Shown here one piece after another: positions 49,985-58,658 of a stretch of DNA of 64,000 nt (position 1 is its first letter; every line of letters begins with the position of its first letter). The DNA lies in NCBI GenBank assembly GCA_028279505.1, contig JANQNP010000120.1, forward strand, positions 1-64,000, in the 5' to 3' direction. A program made the translations under genes and the position numbers. The stretch is from Dehalococcoidia bacterium (GTDB lineage: Bacteria > Chloroflexota > Dehalococcoidia > UBA2979). Below the pieces are notes generated by a model, which had not been told where the DNA came from, did no database searches, and was given only the letters and a program-made list of their open reading frames with translations.

Positions 49985-50758
49985 ATGCCCTTCACCCTCG
50001 TTCCCGCCCTCGAGGTGCAACGCCGCCTCTACGATCAGCCGCGCGATCTCAACCGCTTCCGCGCCTACCTCGACGAGCTCACCGGCGGCGGCGACGAGCT
50101 CCAGATCCAGCTCTCCACGTTCAACCCCATGGCCCGCGAACACGCCGCCGAGGCCGTCGACCGCCTCATCGCCCTCGATGCCGAATCCCTAGCCGGCGCT
50201 GCCATCGAGGACGCGAACGCCCGCCTCGCCGAGGTCCCCGACCTCCCCACCTGGCGCGTCACCGTCGTCGTCTCGGACGACCTCGGCGGCATGTGGACCC
50301 ACCGCCCCACCGCCGAGTTCGACCGTGCCACCCACCCCGGCTACCGCGACTGGCTCGCCGCCACCTACTGGACGAGCGACCACCCCACCGAGGACAGCGT
50401 CACCACCGAGGTCTTGCGCACCTGCTACCGCGCCGCCCACCTCCAGCGCCTCGGCCCACCGACCACCCTCGCTGCCCTGCTCCGCCAGGAAGCCCTCGCC
50501 GCCCGCTTCGCGGGCGCGACCGCTGCGCCGCTCGAGCCCACCGAGGCCACTCGCATCGCCGCCGCGATCGACCCGCTCCGCGACCGCACCGACCGCCCGG
50601 CCCTGCTCACCGCCCTCTACGGCGACGAAGCAGGCGCATCGCTCGGCTACGCCGCGCTCGGTCTCGAGGCAGGCGAAGCCCTCGCGCTCGAGGCAATCCG
50701 GCTCGGTGACCTCGATCCCGTCGCAGCCCTCACCGACGGCAACAATCAGCGGAGGTAG
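49985..50758 (+). CDS. Hypothetical protein
   Basis: This 257-aa cytosolic protein reads MPFTLVPALEVQRRLYDQPR, then GGDELQIQLSTFNPMAREHA and WRVTVVVSDDLGGMWTHRPT in the first 120 residues, and an Ala/Leu-rich helical C-terminal half. No family is recognised. The stretch FNPMAREH with THRPTAEF is conserved-looking but uninformative. Codon use matches the host genes. Its 3' end overlaps the opposite membrane protein gene by 13 bases. Confidence 0.75.
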   Translation: MPFTLVPALEVQRRLYDQPRDLNRFRAYLDELTGGGDELQIQLSTFNPMAREHAAEAVDRLIALDAESLAGAAIEDANARLAEVPDLPTWRVTVVVSDDLGGMWTHRPTAEFDRATHPGYRDWLAATYWTSDHPTEDSVTTEVLRTCYRAAHLQRLGPPTTLAALLRQEALAARFAGATAAPLEPTEATRIAAAIDPLRDRTDRPALLTALYGDEAGASLGYAALGLEAGEALALEAIRLGDLDPVAALTDGNNQRR

Positions 50759-51357
50759 GACGCCTCGACGGTCTGCGCCGCGGGACGCCGCACGGCGAAG
50801 CGAGCGAGCCATCTCACCCACGGCACCCGAAGGAACAGCAGGAACGTCACGATCCCGAACACCTGCATCGCAACCGCCTGCGGTCCCGTCGCCGCGTCGC
50901 GCACCAGCGCCGCGCTCGCCGTCGTCGCCCCCACCACGAGGAACATGTCGACCACGGCGCGCCCGGCCCAGTAGCCGAGGAAGATCGGCCCCAGCGGCGT
51001 CCGGAACACCCCCGCCCCCATGAACAGCCAGCTCGTCGGCAGCGCCAGCGAGTACACGAACGCTGCCGGCACCACCTGCCGAGGCGGGCGATCGAACAGC
51101 CCCGCCACCGCCTCGATCTCCTCGGGGCGCGCGCCGAACAGCCCTCGCCCGATCCGCCGCGAGATCAACGCCAGCGTCGCTCGTCCGAGCCCCGCCGCCG
51201 CCGTCGAGGCGATCACCGCCGGAACCAGCCAAACGTCGCCTTGCACCACGAAGAGCGCCACCACCGTCCAGAGCGGCGGCCCGAGCACCGGGACCACGTT
51301 CATCGCGTACGCGATCACGAGGAGCAAGGCCAGCAGCACGAGGACGTCGACGTTCAC
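50746..51357 (-). CDS. Multi-pass membrane protein of unknown function
   Basis: The 203-aa product has about five TM helices: VLVLLALLLVIAYAMNVVPV, LWTVVALFVVQGDVWLVPAV, AAFVYSLALPTSWLFMGAGV, ALVRDAATGPQAVAMQVFGI and TFLLFLRVPW. The overall layout is reminiscent of small VTT/SNARE-associated-like proteins, but that family's signature is not clear. GTG 51,357 is chosen because GGGGAGGG lies 5 bases upstream. Confidence 0.7.
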   Translation of the reverse strand: MNVDVLVLLALLLVIAYAMNVVPVLGPPLWTVVALFVVQGDVWLVPAVIASTAAAGLGRATLALISRRIGRGLFGARPEEIEAVAGLFDRPPRQVVPAAFVYSLALPTSWLFMGAGVFRTPLGPIFLGYWAGRAVVDMFLVVGATTASAALVRDAATGPQAVAMQVFGIVTFLLFLRVPWVRWLARFAVRRPAAQTVEASYLR

Positions 51358-51552
51358 AAGACCCTCCCCCACTCCAGGTGTGGAGATCTCGCAACTCGAT
51401 CGTCGATCCGCCTCGCAAAGGCCCGGCTATCGTCTGGTTAAAGCTCTGTGCGGCACGAAGTCATCCCCAAGGTCTCCAAGGTCTGCCATCGGTATGCTCG
51501 GTCCCTGCCAGCGCCTGACGGCGCCGACCCGCTGCGATGAAGGGACCCTCCG

Positions 51553-52044
51553 ATGGATGCCGACGCCCGCAAAACCACCCTCCGCATGATTCCCTACGGC
51601 CTCTACGTCCTCACCTCGGTCGACGGCGACAACGTCGGCGCCGGCACCGTCAACTGGGTCTCGCAGATGGCCTTCGAGCCCCCACTCCTCGCCATCGGCG
51701 TGAAGGACGGTACCGCCTCCCTCACCAACATCAAGGCCGGCGGCGCCTTCGCCATGTCCTTCCTCGGCAGCGGCCAGGGCGACCTCGCCTTCGCCTTCTT
51801 TGGCGACGCACCCCTCGAGGGCGATGAGTTCGTCACGAAGGATGCCCGCGTCGCCGTCGAGCGCGCCCCCTCCGGCGCCCCCGTCCTCGCCGCCGCCCCT
51901 GCCTGGGCCGACCTCAACCTCGTCGAGGTCGTCGAGAAAGGCGACCACGCCGTCGTCGTCGCCGAGATCACCGACGTCGGCCTCCGTGAAGAGGCCCCCG
52001 AGGTACTCACCCTCAAGGAGCTCGGCCTCAACTACGGCGGCTAG
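51553..52044 (+). CDS. Flavin reductase-like domain protein
   Basis: This 163-aa FMN-binding split-barrel protein of the HpaC/flavin reductase type reads TLRMIPYGLYVLTSVDGDNV, GTVNWVSQMAFEPPLLAIGV and GGAFAMSFLGSGQGDLAFAF. Family members reduce FMN or FAD for two-component oxygenases, and some bind flavin without being reductases. Several oxygenase-like genes in this window could use it. It is a single gene. Confidence 0.86.
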   Translation: MDADARKTTLRMIPYGLYVLTSVDGDNVGAGTVNWVSQMAFEPPLLAIGVKDGTASLTNIKAGGAFAMSFLGSGQGDLAFAFFGDAPLEGDEFVTKDARVAVERAPSGAPVLAAAPAWADLNLVEVVEKGDHAVVVAEITDVGLREEAPEVLTLKELGLNYGG

Positions 52045-52137
52045 CCCCGGGCGGCGCCCACCCCACCGCGCCGGCTCCCCACTGGCGAGGACCGGCGCCC
52101 CGACCGAGGATCGGAGGTAACGCGGGGAAGGATCCCG

Positions 52138-53538
52138 ATGCGCCGCCTTGCCCTCGTCCCCATCGCCCTCGCCACCCTCGCCCTCGCCGCCTGCGGCGGT
52201 GACAGCGACCCCACGCCCGCCCCCACCGCGCCCCCAACCACCGAGGCCACCCCAACCTCCGAGGTGACGGCCGCCCCGACTCCGGAGCCGACGGCCGGCC
52301 CCCTCGAGCCGCGCGACATCTTCGCCCGCGTCTCCCCGTCCATCGCCTTCATCGAAACGCCCATCGGCACCGGCAGCGCCATCCTCATCGACGAGCGGTG
52401 GCTCGTCAGCAACGCCCACGTCGTCTGGCCCTTCGAGCAGGTCCGCGTCGTCTTCGGCGACGGCACCGAGTTCATCGACGCCCAGGTCCACGCCTGGGAC
52501 CTCATGGCCGACCTCGCCGCCATCCGCCTTCCCGAGGGCCACGGCATCCCGCCCGCCGAGTTCGCCGACCCCGCCGGCCTCCCCACCGGCAGCGAGCTCT
52601 TCCTCATCGGCTACCCCGCCGAGACCGAAGAGTTCCCCGAGCCCACCATCAGCGGCGGCGTGCTCTCACGCGTCCGCAGCTGGGACGTCGCCGGCCTCAC
52701 CTACATCCAGACCGACGCCGCGATCACCGGCGGCCAGAGCGGCGGTGCACTCGTCTCCGACACCGGCCAGGTGATCGGCCTCTCCGGCTTCAAATTCGCC
52801 GGCACCTTCGGCCTCGCGCTCGCTGCCCCCATCGTCGAAGAGCGCACCAACAACCTCATCGACGGCACGGACGTCAACTCCTTCAGCGACCGCCGGCTCG
52901 CCCGCAACAGCACCGACAACGCCATCGACTACCGGCTGAGCAACTTCTACGACCAGCGCGCCTTCATCGTCCGCGAGCCGCTCGGCGCCACCGTCGACAT
53001 CGACGTCAACGGCCTCAACGACGCCGTCATCGACATCTACGACACCTCAGGCGTCTACATCACCACGTTCGACGAATCCGCCAGCGGTTTCGAATCGGCC
53101 AACTTCGAGATCGACCTCGAGATCCCCTTCGTTGTCGTCGCCAAGCAACTCAACATCGGTCTCGGCGACTTCGAGATCAGCGGCTCCGGCGAACTCGCCC
53201 TCCAGAGCGACCCCGACGACGGCCGCCTCCTCCGCCGCGGTCAGACCATCGCCGGCAACATGGACTACCCCGCCGACGTCGACATGTTCGAACTCGACCT
53301 CGAGGCCGGCGAAACCGTCACCGTCCGCGTCGAGTCCGTCAACTTCGACCCCGACCTCGTCATCGACGCCCCCGACAACACCGAGGACGCCCTCGCCTAC
53401 GACGACGATGGCGGCAGCGGCATCTTCGGCACCGACGCCGCACTCACCTTCACCGCCCCCACCACCGACCGCTACATCGTCAGCGTCGCCGACGTGAACT
53501 TCGCCGAAACCGGCGGCTACTTCCTCATCGTCGACTAG
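52138..53538 (+). CDS. Trypsin-like (S1) protease lipoprotein with C-terminal beta domains
   Basis: This 466-aa exported lipoprotein has lipobox LALAACGGD and a 45-aa Thr/Pro linker (TPAPTAPPTTEATPTS). A chymotrypsin-fold protease follows with H94 (SNAHVVW), D125 (DLMADLAAIRL) and S201 (GGQSGGAL). After about residue 275 two beta domains of the bacterial pre-peptidase (PPC) type follow, the last ending TAPTTDRYIVSVADVNFAE. No PDZ domain is present, unlike DegP. It is probably a cell-surface housekeeping or nutrient protease. Confidence 0.89.
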   Translation: MRRLALVPIALATLALAACGGDSDPTPAPTAPPTTEATPTSEVTAAPTPEPTAGPLEPRDIFARVSPSIAFIETPIGTGSAILIDERWLVSNAHVVWPFEQVRVVFGDGTEFIDAQVHAWDLMADLAAIRLPEGHGIPPAEFADPAGLPTGSELFLIGYPAETEEFPEPTISGGVLSRVRSWDVAGLTYIQTDAAITGGQSGGALVSDTGQVIGLSGFKFAGTFGLALAAPIVEERTNNLIDGTDVNSFSDRRLARNSTDNAIDYRLSNFYDQRAFIVREPLGATVDIDVNGLNDAVIDIYDTSGVYITTFDESASGFESANFEIDLEIPFVVVAKQLNIGLGDFEISGSGELALQSDPDDGRLLRRGQTIAGNMDYPADVDMFELDLEAGETVTVRVESVNFDPDLVIDAPDNTEDALAYDDDGGSGIFGTDAALTFTAPTTDRYIVSVADVNFAETGGYFLIVD

Positions 53539-53632
53539 CCACCCACCGGGGCCAATCCACCACCCGAGGCACCCGCACCCCGACCTTCCGAGGCCTATCC
53601 TCCTCCCGAGGTGGCAAGGTGGGAGACGCGAC

Positions 53633-54628
53633 GTGATCCTCGACGACAAGCTCGCCGCCGGCGACATCGTCGTCCTCGACGGCGCCACCGGCACCGAGAT
53701 CAGCCGGCTCGGCGGCCAGATGGACGGCGCCGCCTGGTGTGCGGTGGCGAACAAGACCGATCCCGACATCGTCCGGACCGTCCACGAGGAGTACATCCGC
53801 GCCGGCTCCGACGTCATAACCACCAACACCTTCGGGACGGCGCGCCACGTGCTCGCCGGTGCGGGGCTGGCCGAGGAGACCGTCGCCATCAACCGCCGCG
53901 CCGCCGAACTCGCGAAAGAGGCCCGAGCCAACGTCGACGCCAGTCGCCCCGTCGCCGTCGCCGGCTCCATCTCCTGCATGGTCGCCTGGGAGCCTGGCTC
54001 CCTCAGCGCCGACCAGCGCTACCTCCCCTCGCCGGAGCAAGAGGCCGCCAACTACCGAGAGGTCGCGGAGACGCTCGCCGAGGCGGGCGTCGACCTCCTG
54101 ATCATGGAGATGATGCTCGACCTCGAGCGCGCCCCCCGCGCCGTCGAGGCTGCCGTCGCGACCGGCCTCCCCGTCTGGATCGGCATGAGCTGCACGCAGC
54201 GTCCGGATGGAACCCTGGTCGGCTGGGACCAGGCCGCCGAGGAGCCCGAGCAGGTCACTGGCCACGACCAGCTGTTCCAGGCCCCGCCGCTGGGCGACCT
54301 GATCGACGAGCTAACGACCATCGGCGGACAGGTCGCCGGCATCATGCACAGCTCGATCGTGACCACCACCCCGGCCCTTGACGAGCTCTACAGGCACTGG
54401 AACGGCCCCGTCATGGCCTACCCGGAGACCGTCGAGCGCGCTGGCACACCCGGCCAGCGCGGCTCCGATGTCTCCGCCGCGGACTTCGCCACCGCCACCC
54501 GCGGGTACGTCGAACGAGGCGTGCAGATCATCGGCGGCTGCTGCGGCACCACCGTCGAGCACATCCGCGCGCTCGCCGGCGCACTCCCGGCTGCGGTCGG
54601 CCCGAGGCAGCTTCCAGCAAGCGACTAG
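53633..54628 (+). CDS. Homocysteine S-methyltransferase family protein
   Basis: This 331-aa zinc-dependent methyltransferase has VVLDGATGTEISRLGGQMDG, GSDVITTNTFGTARHVLAGA, IGMSCTQRPDGTL and IGGCCGTTVEHIRAL; the zinc ligands are the cysteine in GMSC and C303/C304. The family transfers a methyl group from a betaine, S-methylmethionine or similar donor to homocysteine to make methionine. The donor is not determinable. GTG 53,633 has GGGAG about 10 bases upstream. Confidence 0.9.
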   Translation: MILDDKLAAGDIVVLDGATGTEISRLGGQMDGAAWCAVANKTDPDIVRTVHEEYIRAGSDVITTNTFGTARHVLAGAGLAEETVAINRRAAELAKEARANVDASRPVAVAGSISCMVAWEPGSLSADQRYLPSPEQEAANYREVAETLAEAGVDLLIMEMMLDLERAPRAVEAAVATGLPVWIGMSCTQRPDGTLVGWDQAAEEPEQVTGHDQLFQAPPLGDLIDELTTIGGQVAGIMHSSIVTTTPALDELYRHWNGPVMAYPETVERAGTPGQRGSDVSAADFATATRGYVERGVQIIGGCCGTTVEHIRALAGALPAAVGPRQLPASD

Positions 54629-54664
54629 TCGGCGCGGACGGCGAACGCCCTGCCTGGTCCCGGC

Positions 54665-56485
54665 TTACGCTCCGGCAACCTCGAGGGTCGGCGCCGCCTC
54701 CTCGCGAAACTGCTCCCGGTACAACGAGGCGTACAACCCATCGAGGGCCAGCAGCTCCTCGTGCCGCCCGCGCTCGACCACCCGCCCGCCGTCGAGCACG
54801 AGAATCTGGTCCGCGCTCAGCACCGTCGACAGCCGGTGCGCGATCACCACCGTCGTCCGGCCGGCCGCCAGCTGCCCCATCGCCTCACGGATCACCCGCT
54901 CAAGGCGCGAGTCCAGCGACGCGGTCGCCTCATCGAGGATCAGCACCGGCGGGTCCTTCAGGATCGCCCGCGCGATCGCCACACGCTGCTTCTCGCCGCC
55001 CGACAGTCGGTAGCCACGCTCGCCCACCACGGTGTCCAGGCCGTCCGGCAGCCGCTCGATCATCTCGTCCAGCCCGGCCGCGTTCGCCGCCGCCAGCACT
55101 TCGTCGTCCGTCGCGTCCAGCCGCCCGTAGCGCACGTTGTCCATCAGCGAGCTGTGGAAGAGATACGTCTCCTGCATCACCGCGCCCACGGCGCCGCTCA
55201 CCGAGTCGAGCGTGAGGTCGCGCAGGTCGTGGCCATCGAGGCGTACCGCCCCACTCGTCGGGTCGTAGAAACGCTGCAGCAGGTACGTGATCGTCGTCTT
55301 CCCGGCGCCCGACGGTCCGACCAACGCGAGCATCGAGCCCGGCTCCACCTCGAACGACACGCCGTCGAGCGCCTGGCGGTCGTCGACGTACGCGAACGAG
55401 GCCCGATCGAACTCCAGCGCGCCTCGCGCGCCGTCGAGTCGCCGCGCGTCCGGTCGCTCGTCCACCTCGACGGGCAGGTCGAGGTACTCGAAGATCCGCT
55501 CGAATAGCGCGAGCGACGACAGCATCGTCGTGTTGATCCGGGCGATCGAGGCGAACGGCCCGAACACGCGCTGCGCCAGCATCGCGAACGCCACCACCTG
55601 TTCGACGCTCATCTCCCCGTCGAGCACGAGGCCGCCGAGGAACCAGTAGGCCACGCCCGGGATCAGCGCGCCGAACAGGCCGGTCCCCATGTTGAACCAG
55701 CGCCCGGCCATCATCCGTCGGATCGACAGCGACTGCAGCTCGTCGTTCGACTGCTCGAACCGCTCGCGCTCGTACTCGGAGCGACCGTAGGACTTCACGA
55801 GCATCGAGCCGGAAACCGAGAGCGTCTCCTCCAGGTGGGCGGTCATCTCGCCCATCTCGTCGTGCCACTGGCGCATCAGGCGGCGCATCACCAACCCGAC
55901 CTTCACGGTCGGGAAGACCCAGAGCGGCAGCACGATCAGCGTCGCGAGCGCCAGGCGCCACTCGATCGTCAGCATGATTCCGAAGGCGATGACCAGCGTC
56001 AGCACGTTCGTCAGGAACTCGGTGAACGTCCCCGTCACCGACTGCTGCACCGCGTTCACGTCGGTGCCGACGCGCGACAGGATCTCGCCGGTCCGCGTCG
56101 AGGTGAAGAACCGCACCGACACCCGCTGCAGATGGTCGTGCAGCGAAGTGCGCAGCTGGTGCATCACCCCCTGACCGATCACCTGGTTGGTGTACGACTG
56201 GAGCACGCCGAGCAGCGCCCCGGCGACGATGATGACGCCGTAGATCAGGAACCCCTGCGTCAAATCGCCACGCGAGCCGTCCGGCTCCGTCATCTCCCCA
56301 ACGAGGCTGGCGAGCACCGTCAGCGAGTACAGGCTGAGCGCCACGGTCGTGGCGACCAGCAGCACGAGCGCGAGCGCGTGCCAGCGGTACGGTCGGAACA
56401 GCCCGACCGCGCGTCGCACGATCTCGAACTTCGAACCGGTTGGCTTGGCTTCGCGCGCCCGTCGGCCGCCGCCCATCATTCCCAT
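54665..56485 (-). CDS. ABC exporter, fused permease-ATPase
   Basis: This 606-aa half-transporter has six TM helices (residues 30-330, for example HALALVLLVATTVALSLYSL) and an ATPase domain with Walker A ALVGPSGAGKTT (about 385-396), signature LSGGEKQRVA and Walker B VLILDEAT. It is of the MsbA/LmrA-type (type IV) exporter group and would act as a homodimer at the inner membrane. Substrate unknown. An M/G-rich N-terminus (MGMMGGGRRAREAK) precedes the first helix. Confidence 0.92.
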   Translation of the reverse strand: MGMMGGGRRAREAKPTGSKFEIVRRAVGLFRPYRWHALALVLLVATTVALSLYSLTVLASLVGEMTEPDGSRGDLTQGFLIYGVIIVAGALLGVLQSYTNQVIGQGVMHQLRTSLHDHLQRVSVRFFTSTRTGEILSRVGTDVNAVQQSVTGTFTEFLTNVLTLVIAFGIMLTIEWRLALATLIVLPLWVFPTVKVGLVMRRLMRQWHDEMGEMTAHLEETLSVSGSMLVKSYGRSEYERERFEQSNDELQSLSIRRMMAGRWFNMGTGLFGALIPGVAYWFLGGLVLDGEMSVEQVVAFAMLAQRVFGPFASIARINTTMLSSLALFERIFEYLDLPVEVDERPDARRLDGARGALEFDRASFAYVDDRQALDGVSFEVEPGSMLALVGPSGAGKTTITYLLQRFYDPTSGAVRLDGHDLRDLTLDSVSGAVGAVMQETYLFHSSLMDNVRYGRLDATDDEVLAAANAAGLDEMIERLPDGLDTVVGERGYRLSGGEKQRVAIARAILKDPPVLILDEATASLDSRLERVIREAMGQLAAGRTTVVIAHRLSTVLSADQILVLDGGRVVERGRHEELLALDGLYASLYREQFREEAAPTLEVAGA

Positions 56486-56604
56486 CCATCGATGCTACCG
56501 CCGTCATAACGGCACGCATCGCCCATTCGGGCAGGGCCGCCCCCCGACCGAGCGGGGAGGGTGTCAGGATACGGTGTGAGTCGTCGGTCCCCGGTTGGGA
56601 GCGC

Positions 56605-57066
56605 TCAGGCCGCCGCCAGCACCCGCAACCCGCCCGAGGGCGTCCACAGCTCCACCTCGAGCCGCACCTCGTCCACCACCCGCGTCAGCACCGCCTCGTC
56701 GATCGCCAGGCGCAGGAACGTCGCATCGTCGGGCCGCGCCTCGAACGCCCGTGCGATCACCTCGTCGTCGGTTTCCTCCACCACCCGGCCGGAGAGCTTC
56801 GCGTCGCCCTCCACCATCTTCGCGTCGAGCGGAGCGCAGTGAACCGCCACCCGAGGGTCGCGCAGCAGGTCCCGCACCTTCAGCGACTTCGTCCCGCCAC
56901 CCAGCCACAGCTCGCCGTTCTTGAACGTCGCCTCGGTGCCGCTGATCCGCGGCGATCCATCCCGCCGCAGCGTCGCCATCGTCTTGTGAATGTGCGCATC
57001 GAAGATCCGCTGGATTCGCTCCGCGAACTCAGGCTCCGCTGCCGCGAACTCATGCCAGAACACCAT
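56605..57066 (-). CDS. Pyridoxamine 5'-phosphate oxidase-like FMN-binding protein
   Basis: This 153-aa split-barrel protein of the PPOX/F420-binding type reads AHIHKTMATLRRDGSPRISG, GGGTKSLKVRDLLRDPRVAV and VVEETDDEVIARAFEA. It is likely to bind FMN or F420. GGAGG lies six bases before ATG 57,066, which is preferred over a GTG two codons earlier. Function within the family is unknown. Confidence 0.82.
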   Translation of the reverse strand: MVFWHEFAAAEPEFAERIQRIFDAHIHKTMATLRRDGSPRISGTEATFKNGELWLGGGTKSLKVRDLLRDPRVAVHCAPLDAKMVEGDAKLSGRVVEETDDEVIARAFEARPDDATFLRLAIDEAVLTRVVDEVRLEVELWTPSGGLRVLAAA

Positions 57067-57149
57067 CGCCACCTCCGAACGCCGTTTGTCGCACCCTGGC
57101 CGACACTATCCGACACCCCGCCCCCTATCATCCCTCCCTGGAGGCCCCC

Positions 57150-57887
57150 ATGACCGTCGACCTCGACCAGATCCGCGCGCTGACCTTCGACGTCGGCGGC
57201 ACCGTCTTCGACTGGCACCACGGCATCCGCGACGAGGTCACCCGCCTCGCCACCGAGCGGGGCGTCGAGGTCGATGCGCCCGTCTTCGCCAACGACTGGC
57301 GACGCGAGATGTTCCGCCAGCTCGGCCAGGTCCGCTCCGGTGAGCTCCCCTGGATGAACGCCGACCAGCTCCACCGCCGTGCGCTCGACGTCGTCGCCCC
57401 CAATCACGCCGCCCTCGCCCTCTCCGAGGCCGACAAGGACGAGCTGAACACCATCTGGCATCGCCTCGACGCTTGGCCCGACTTCCCGGACGTGCTCCCC
57501 CGCCTCCGCACCCGCTACACCACCACGGTGCTCACCGTCCTCAGCTTCGCGATCGTCGTCGACAACTCGAAGCACAACGGCCTCTCCTGGGACGCCATCA
57601 CCTCCTGCGAGGTCTTCGATTACTACAAGCCCGATCCCGAGGCCTACCACGCAGGCGTCAAGCTCCTCGGCGTCGCCCCCGCCCAGGCGATGATGGTCGC
57701 CTGCCACCCCGGCGACCTCCGCGCCGCCGCCGCTGCCGGCCTCCACACCGCCTACGTCCCAAGACCGACCGAGAGCGGCGAAGCCGGCGGCCCGGACATG
57801 TTCGCCTCTGGCGGCTCCGACGCCGGCACCGAGTTCGACATCAACGCGACCGACTTCCCCGACCTCGCGACGCAGCTCGGCGTCTGA
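57150..57887 (+). CDS. HAD-family hydrolase, haloacid dehalogenase type II-like
   Basis: This 245-aa protein has RALTFDVGGTVFDWHHGIRD (motif I with the nucleophilic aspartate), VLTVLSFAIVVDNSKHNGLS (motif II), DYYKPDPEAYHAGVKLLGVA (motif III lysine) and MMVACHPGDLRAAAAAGLHT (motif IV). The order and spacing fit L-2-haloacid dehalogenases and related phosphatases. Halide release cannot be claimed from sequence alone. A single gene diverging from the PPOX gene. Confidence 0.88.
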   Translation: MTVDLDQIRALTFDVGGTVFDWHHGIRDEVTRLATERGVEVDAPVFANDWRREMFRQLGQVRSGELPWMNADQLHRRALDVVAPNHAALALSEADKDELNTIWHRLDAWPDFPDVLPRLRTRYTTTVLTVLSFAIVVDNSKHNGLSWDAITSCEVFDYYKPDPEAYHAGVKLLGVAPAQAMMVACHPGDLRAAAAAGLHTAYVPRPTESGEAGGPDMFASGGSDAGTEFDINATDFPDLATQLGV

Positions 57888-57938
57888 CGGAGTCAGCCAG
57901 CAGACATTCAGGCAACGTCGAAGCAACACTATTACGTT

Positions 57939-57944
57939 TATGAT
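57939..57944 (+). promoter_or_regulatory. Candidate -10 box (TATGAT)
   Basis: TATGAT sits in an isolated AT-rich patch (57,930-57,945) downstream of the HAD gene, well placed to serve the small gene at 57,990. No good -35 was found. Confidence 0.35.
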
Positions 57945-57989
57945 GCGGCCATCGCCCCCGAGGACCGGGCGAGAAGGCGCAGGCGGACG

Positions 57990-58280
57990 GTGGCCCAACC
58001 AGCGAGAGCTCAACCGACCAACCCCCAGGCGACCGGCACCTCGACAGCGGAGTGCACAGCCTGCTGCATCTGCGGTGCCCCGAAAGACGCCCCCTGGCAC
58101 GTCGCCGGGGCCATGGCCGACGCCAGCTACGCCTACGTCCCCTGCCGCGTGACGCTCGTCAGGTCCGAGGTCACCCACGAGTTCGAGCACGACGGCCCCT
58201 GCAACGGCGTCGACCACGCCCCCTTGCCGAGGGAGTCCGAGACGCCCAGCGGCAGACATGCGGAGCTCACGACGAGCTGA
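57990..58280 (+). CDS. Small cysteine-rich hypothetical protein
   Basis: The 96-aa product starts at GTG 57,990. It contains ECTACCICGAPKDAPWH, a CxxCCxC cluster that could bind zinc, and a later HEFEHDGPCNGVDHAP with more histidines and cysteine. No family is recognised. Support is limited to an AT-rich promoter-like patch upstream and the patterned cysteines; the stretch could also be non-coding. Confidence 0.4.
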   Translation: MAQPARAQPTNPQATGTSTAECTACCICGAPKDAPWHVAGAMADASYAYVPCRVTLVRSEVTHEFEHDGPCNGVDHAPLPRESETPSGRHAELTTS

Positions 58281-58315
58281 TCCTTGACGGCCCCATCCCT
58301 TGACGGCCTGGCCCA

Positions 58316-58336
58316 ATACATAGACAGTCTATGTAT
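58316..58336. promoter_or_regulatory. PadR operator over the start codon
   Basis: The half-site ATACATAGAC (58,316-58,325) and its exact reverse complement (58,327-58,336) flank a single central A, giving a perfect 21-base inverted repeat that covers the PadR start codon (58,335). This fits autorepression by PadR; TTGACG at 58,300-58,305 is a possible -35. Confidence 0.6.
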
Positions 58337-58658
58337 GAGCGATGACTGGATCCGCGGACACCTCGACCTCCTCCTGCTCGCCGTCCTCGCCGAGGAGCCC
58401 CGCCACGGCTACGCCGCCATCGAGGCGCTGAAGGCCCGTAGCGGCGGCCGCCTCGACGTCCCCGAGGGCAGCCTCTACCCGGCGCTCCACCGCCTCGAGG
58501 CCGCCGGCCAGCTGCGCAGCGCCTGGTCCACCGCCTCCGGCCGCCGTCGCCGCGTGTACGAGGTCACCGAGGACGGTCGCCGCGCCCTCGAGGCCGGCGC
58601 CACCGCCTGGGCCGGCTTCGCCGGCTCGGTCGCCGCGGTGCTCGGAGTCACCCCGTGA
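58335..58658 (+). CDS. PadR-family transcriptional regulator
   Basis: This 107-aa winged-helix protein begins WIRGHLDLLLLAVLAEEPRH and continues GYAAIEALKARSGGRLDVPE, GSLYPALHRLEAAGQLRSAW and SGRRRRVYEVTEDGRRAL, the full PadR pattern. It is the short type that pairs with a downstream HAAS/permease-prefix membrane protein, which overlaps it by four bases (GTGA). A perfect palindrome covers its start codon. Confidence 0.92.
   Translation: MSDDWIRGHLDLLLLAVLAEEPRHGYAAIEALKARSGGRLDVPEGSLYPALHRLEAAGQLRSAWSTASGRRRRVYEVTEDGRRALEAGATAWAGFAGSVAAVLGVTP

Noticed and set aside
52044..52137. Hairpin terminator after the flavin reductase gene
   Set aside because: The best stem is 7 bp with a 17-base loop, weaker than many chance pairings in this GC-rich DNA.
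53539..53632. SAM or cobalamin riboswitch before the homocysteine methyltransferase gene
   Set aside because: The 94-base spacer is too short and contains only CCGAGG motifs and an SD sequence, with no riboswitch core.
54930..56519. 529-residue frame overlapping the ABC exporter in another phase
   Set aside because: Its product is Arg/Ala/Gly/Asp filler without hydrophobic segments or motifs, whereas the exporter frame has all ABC motifs.
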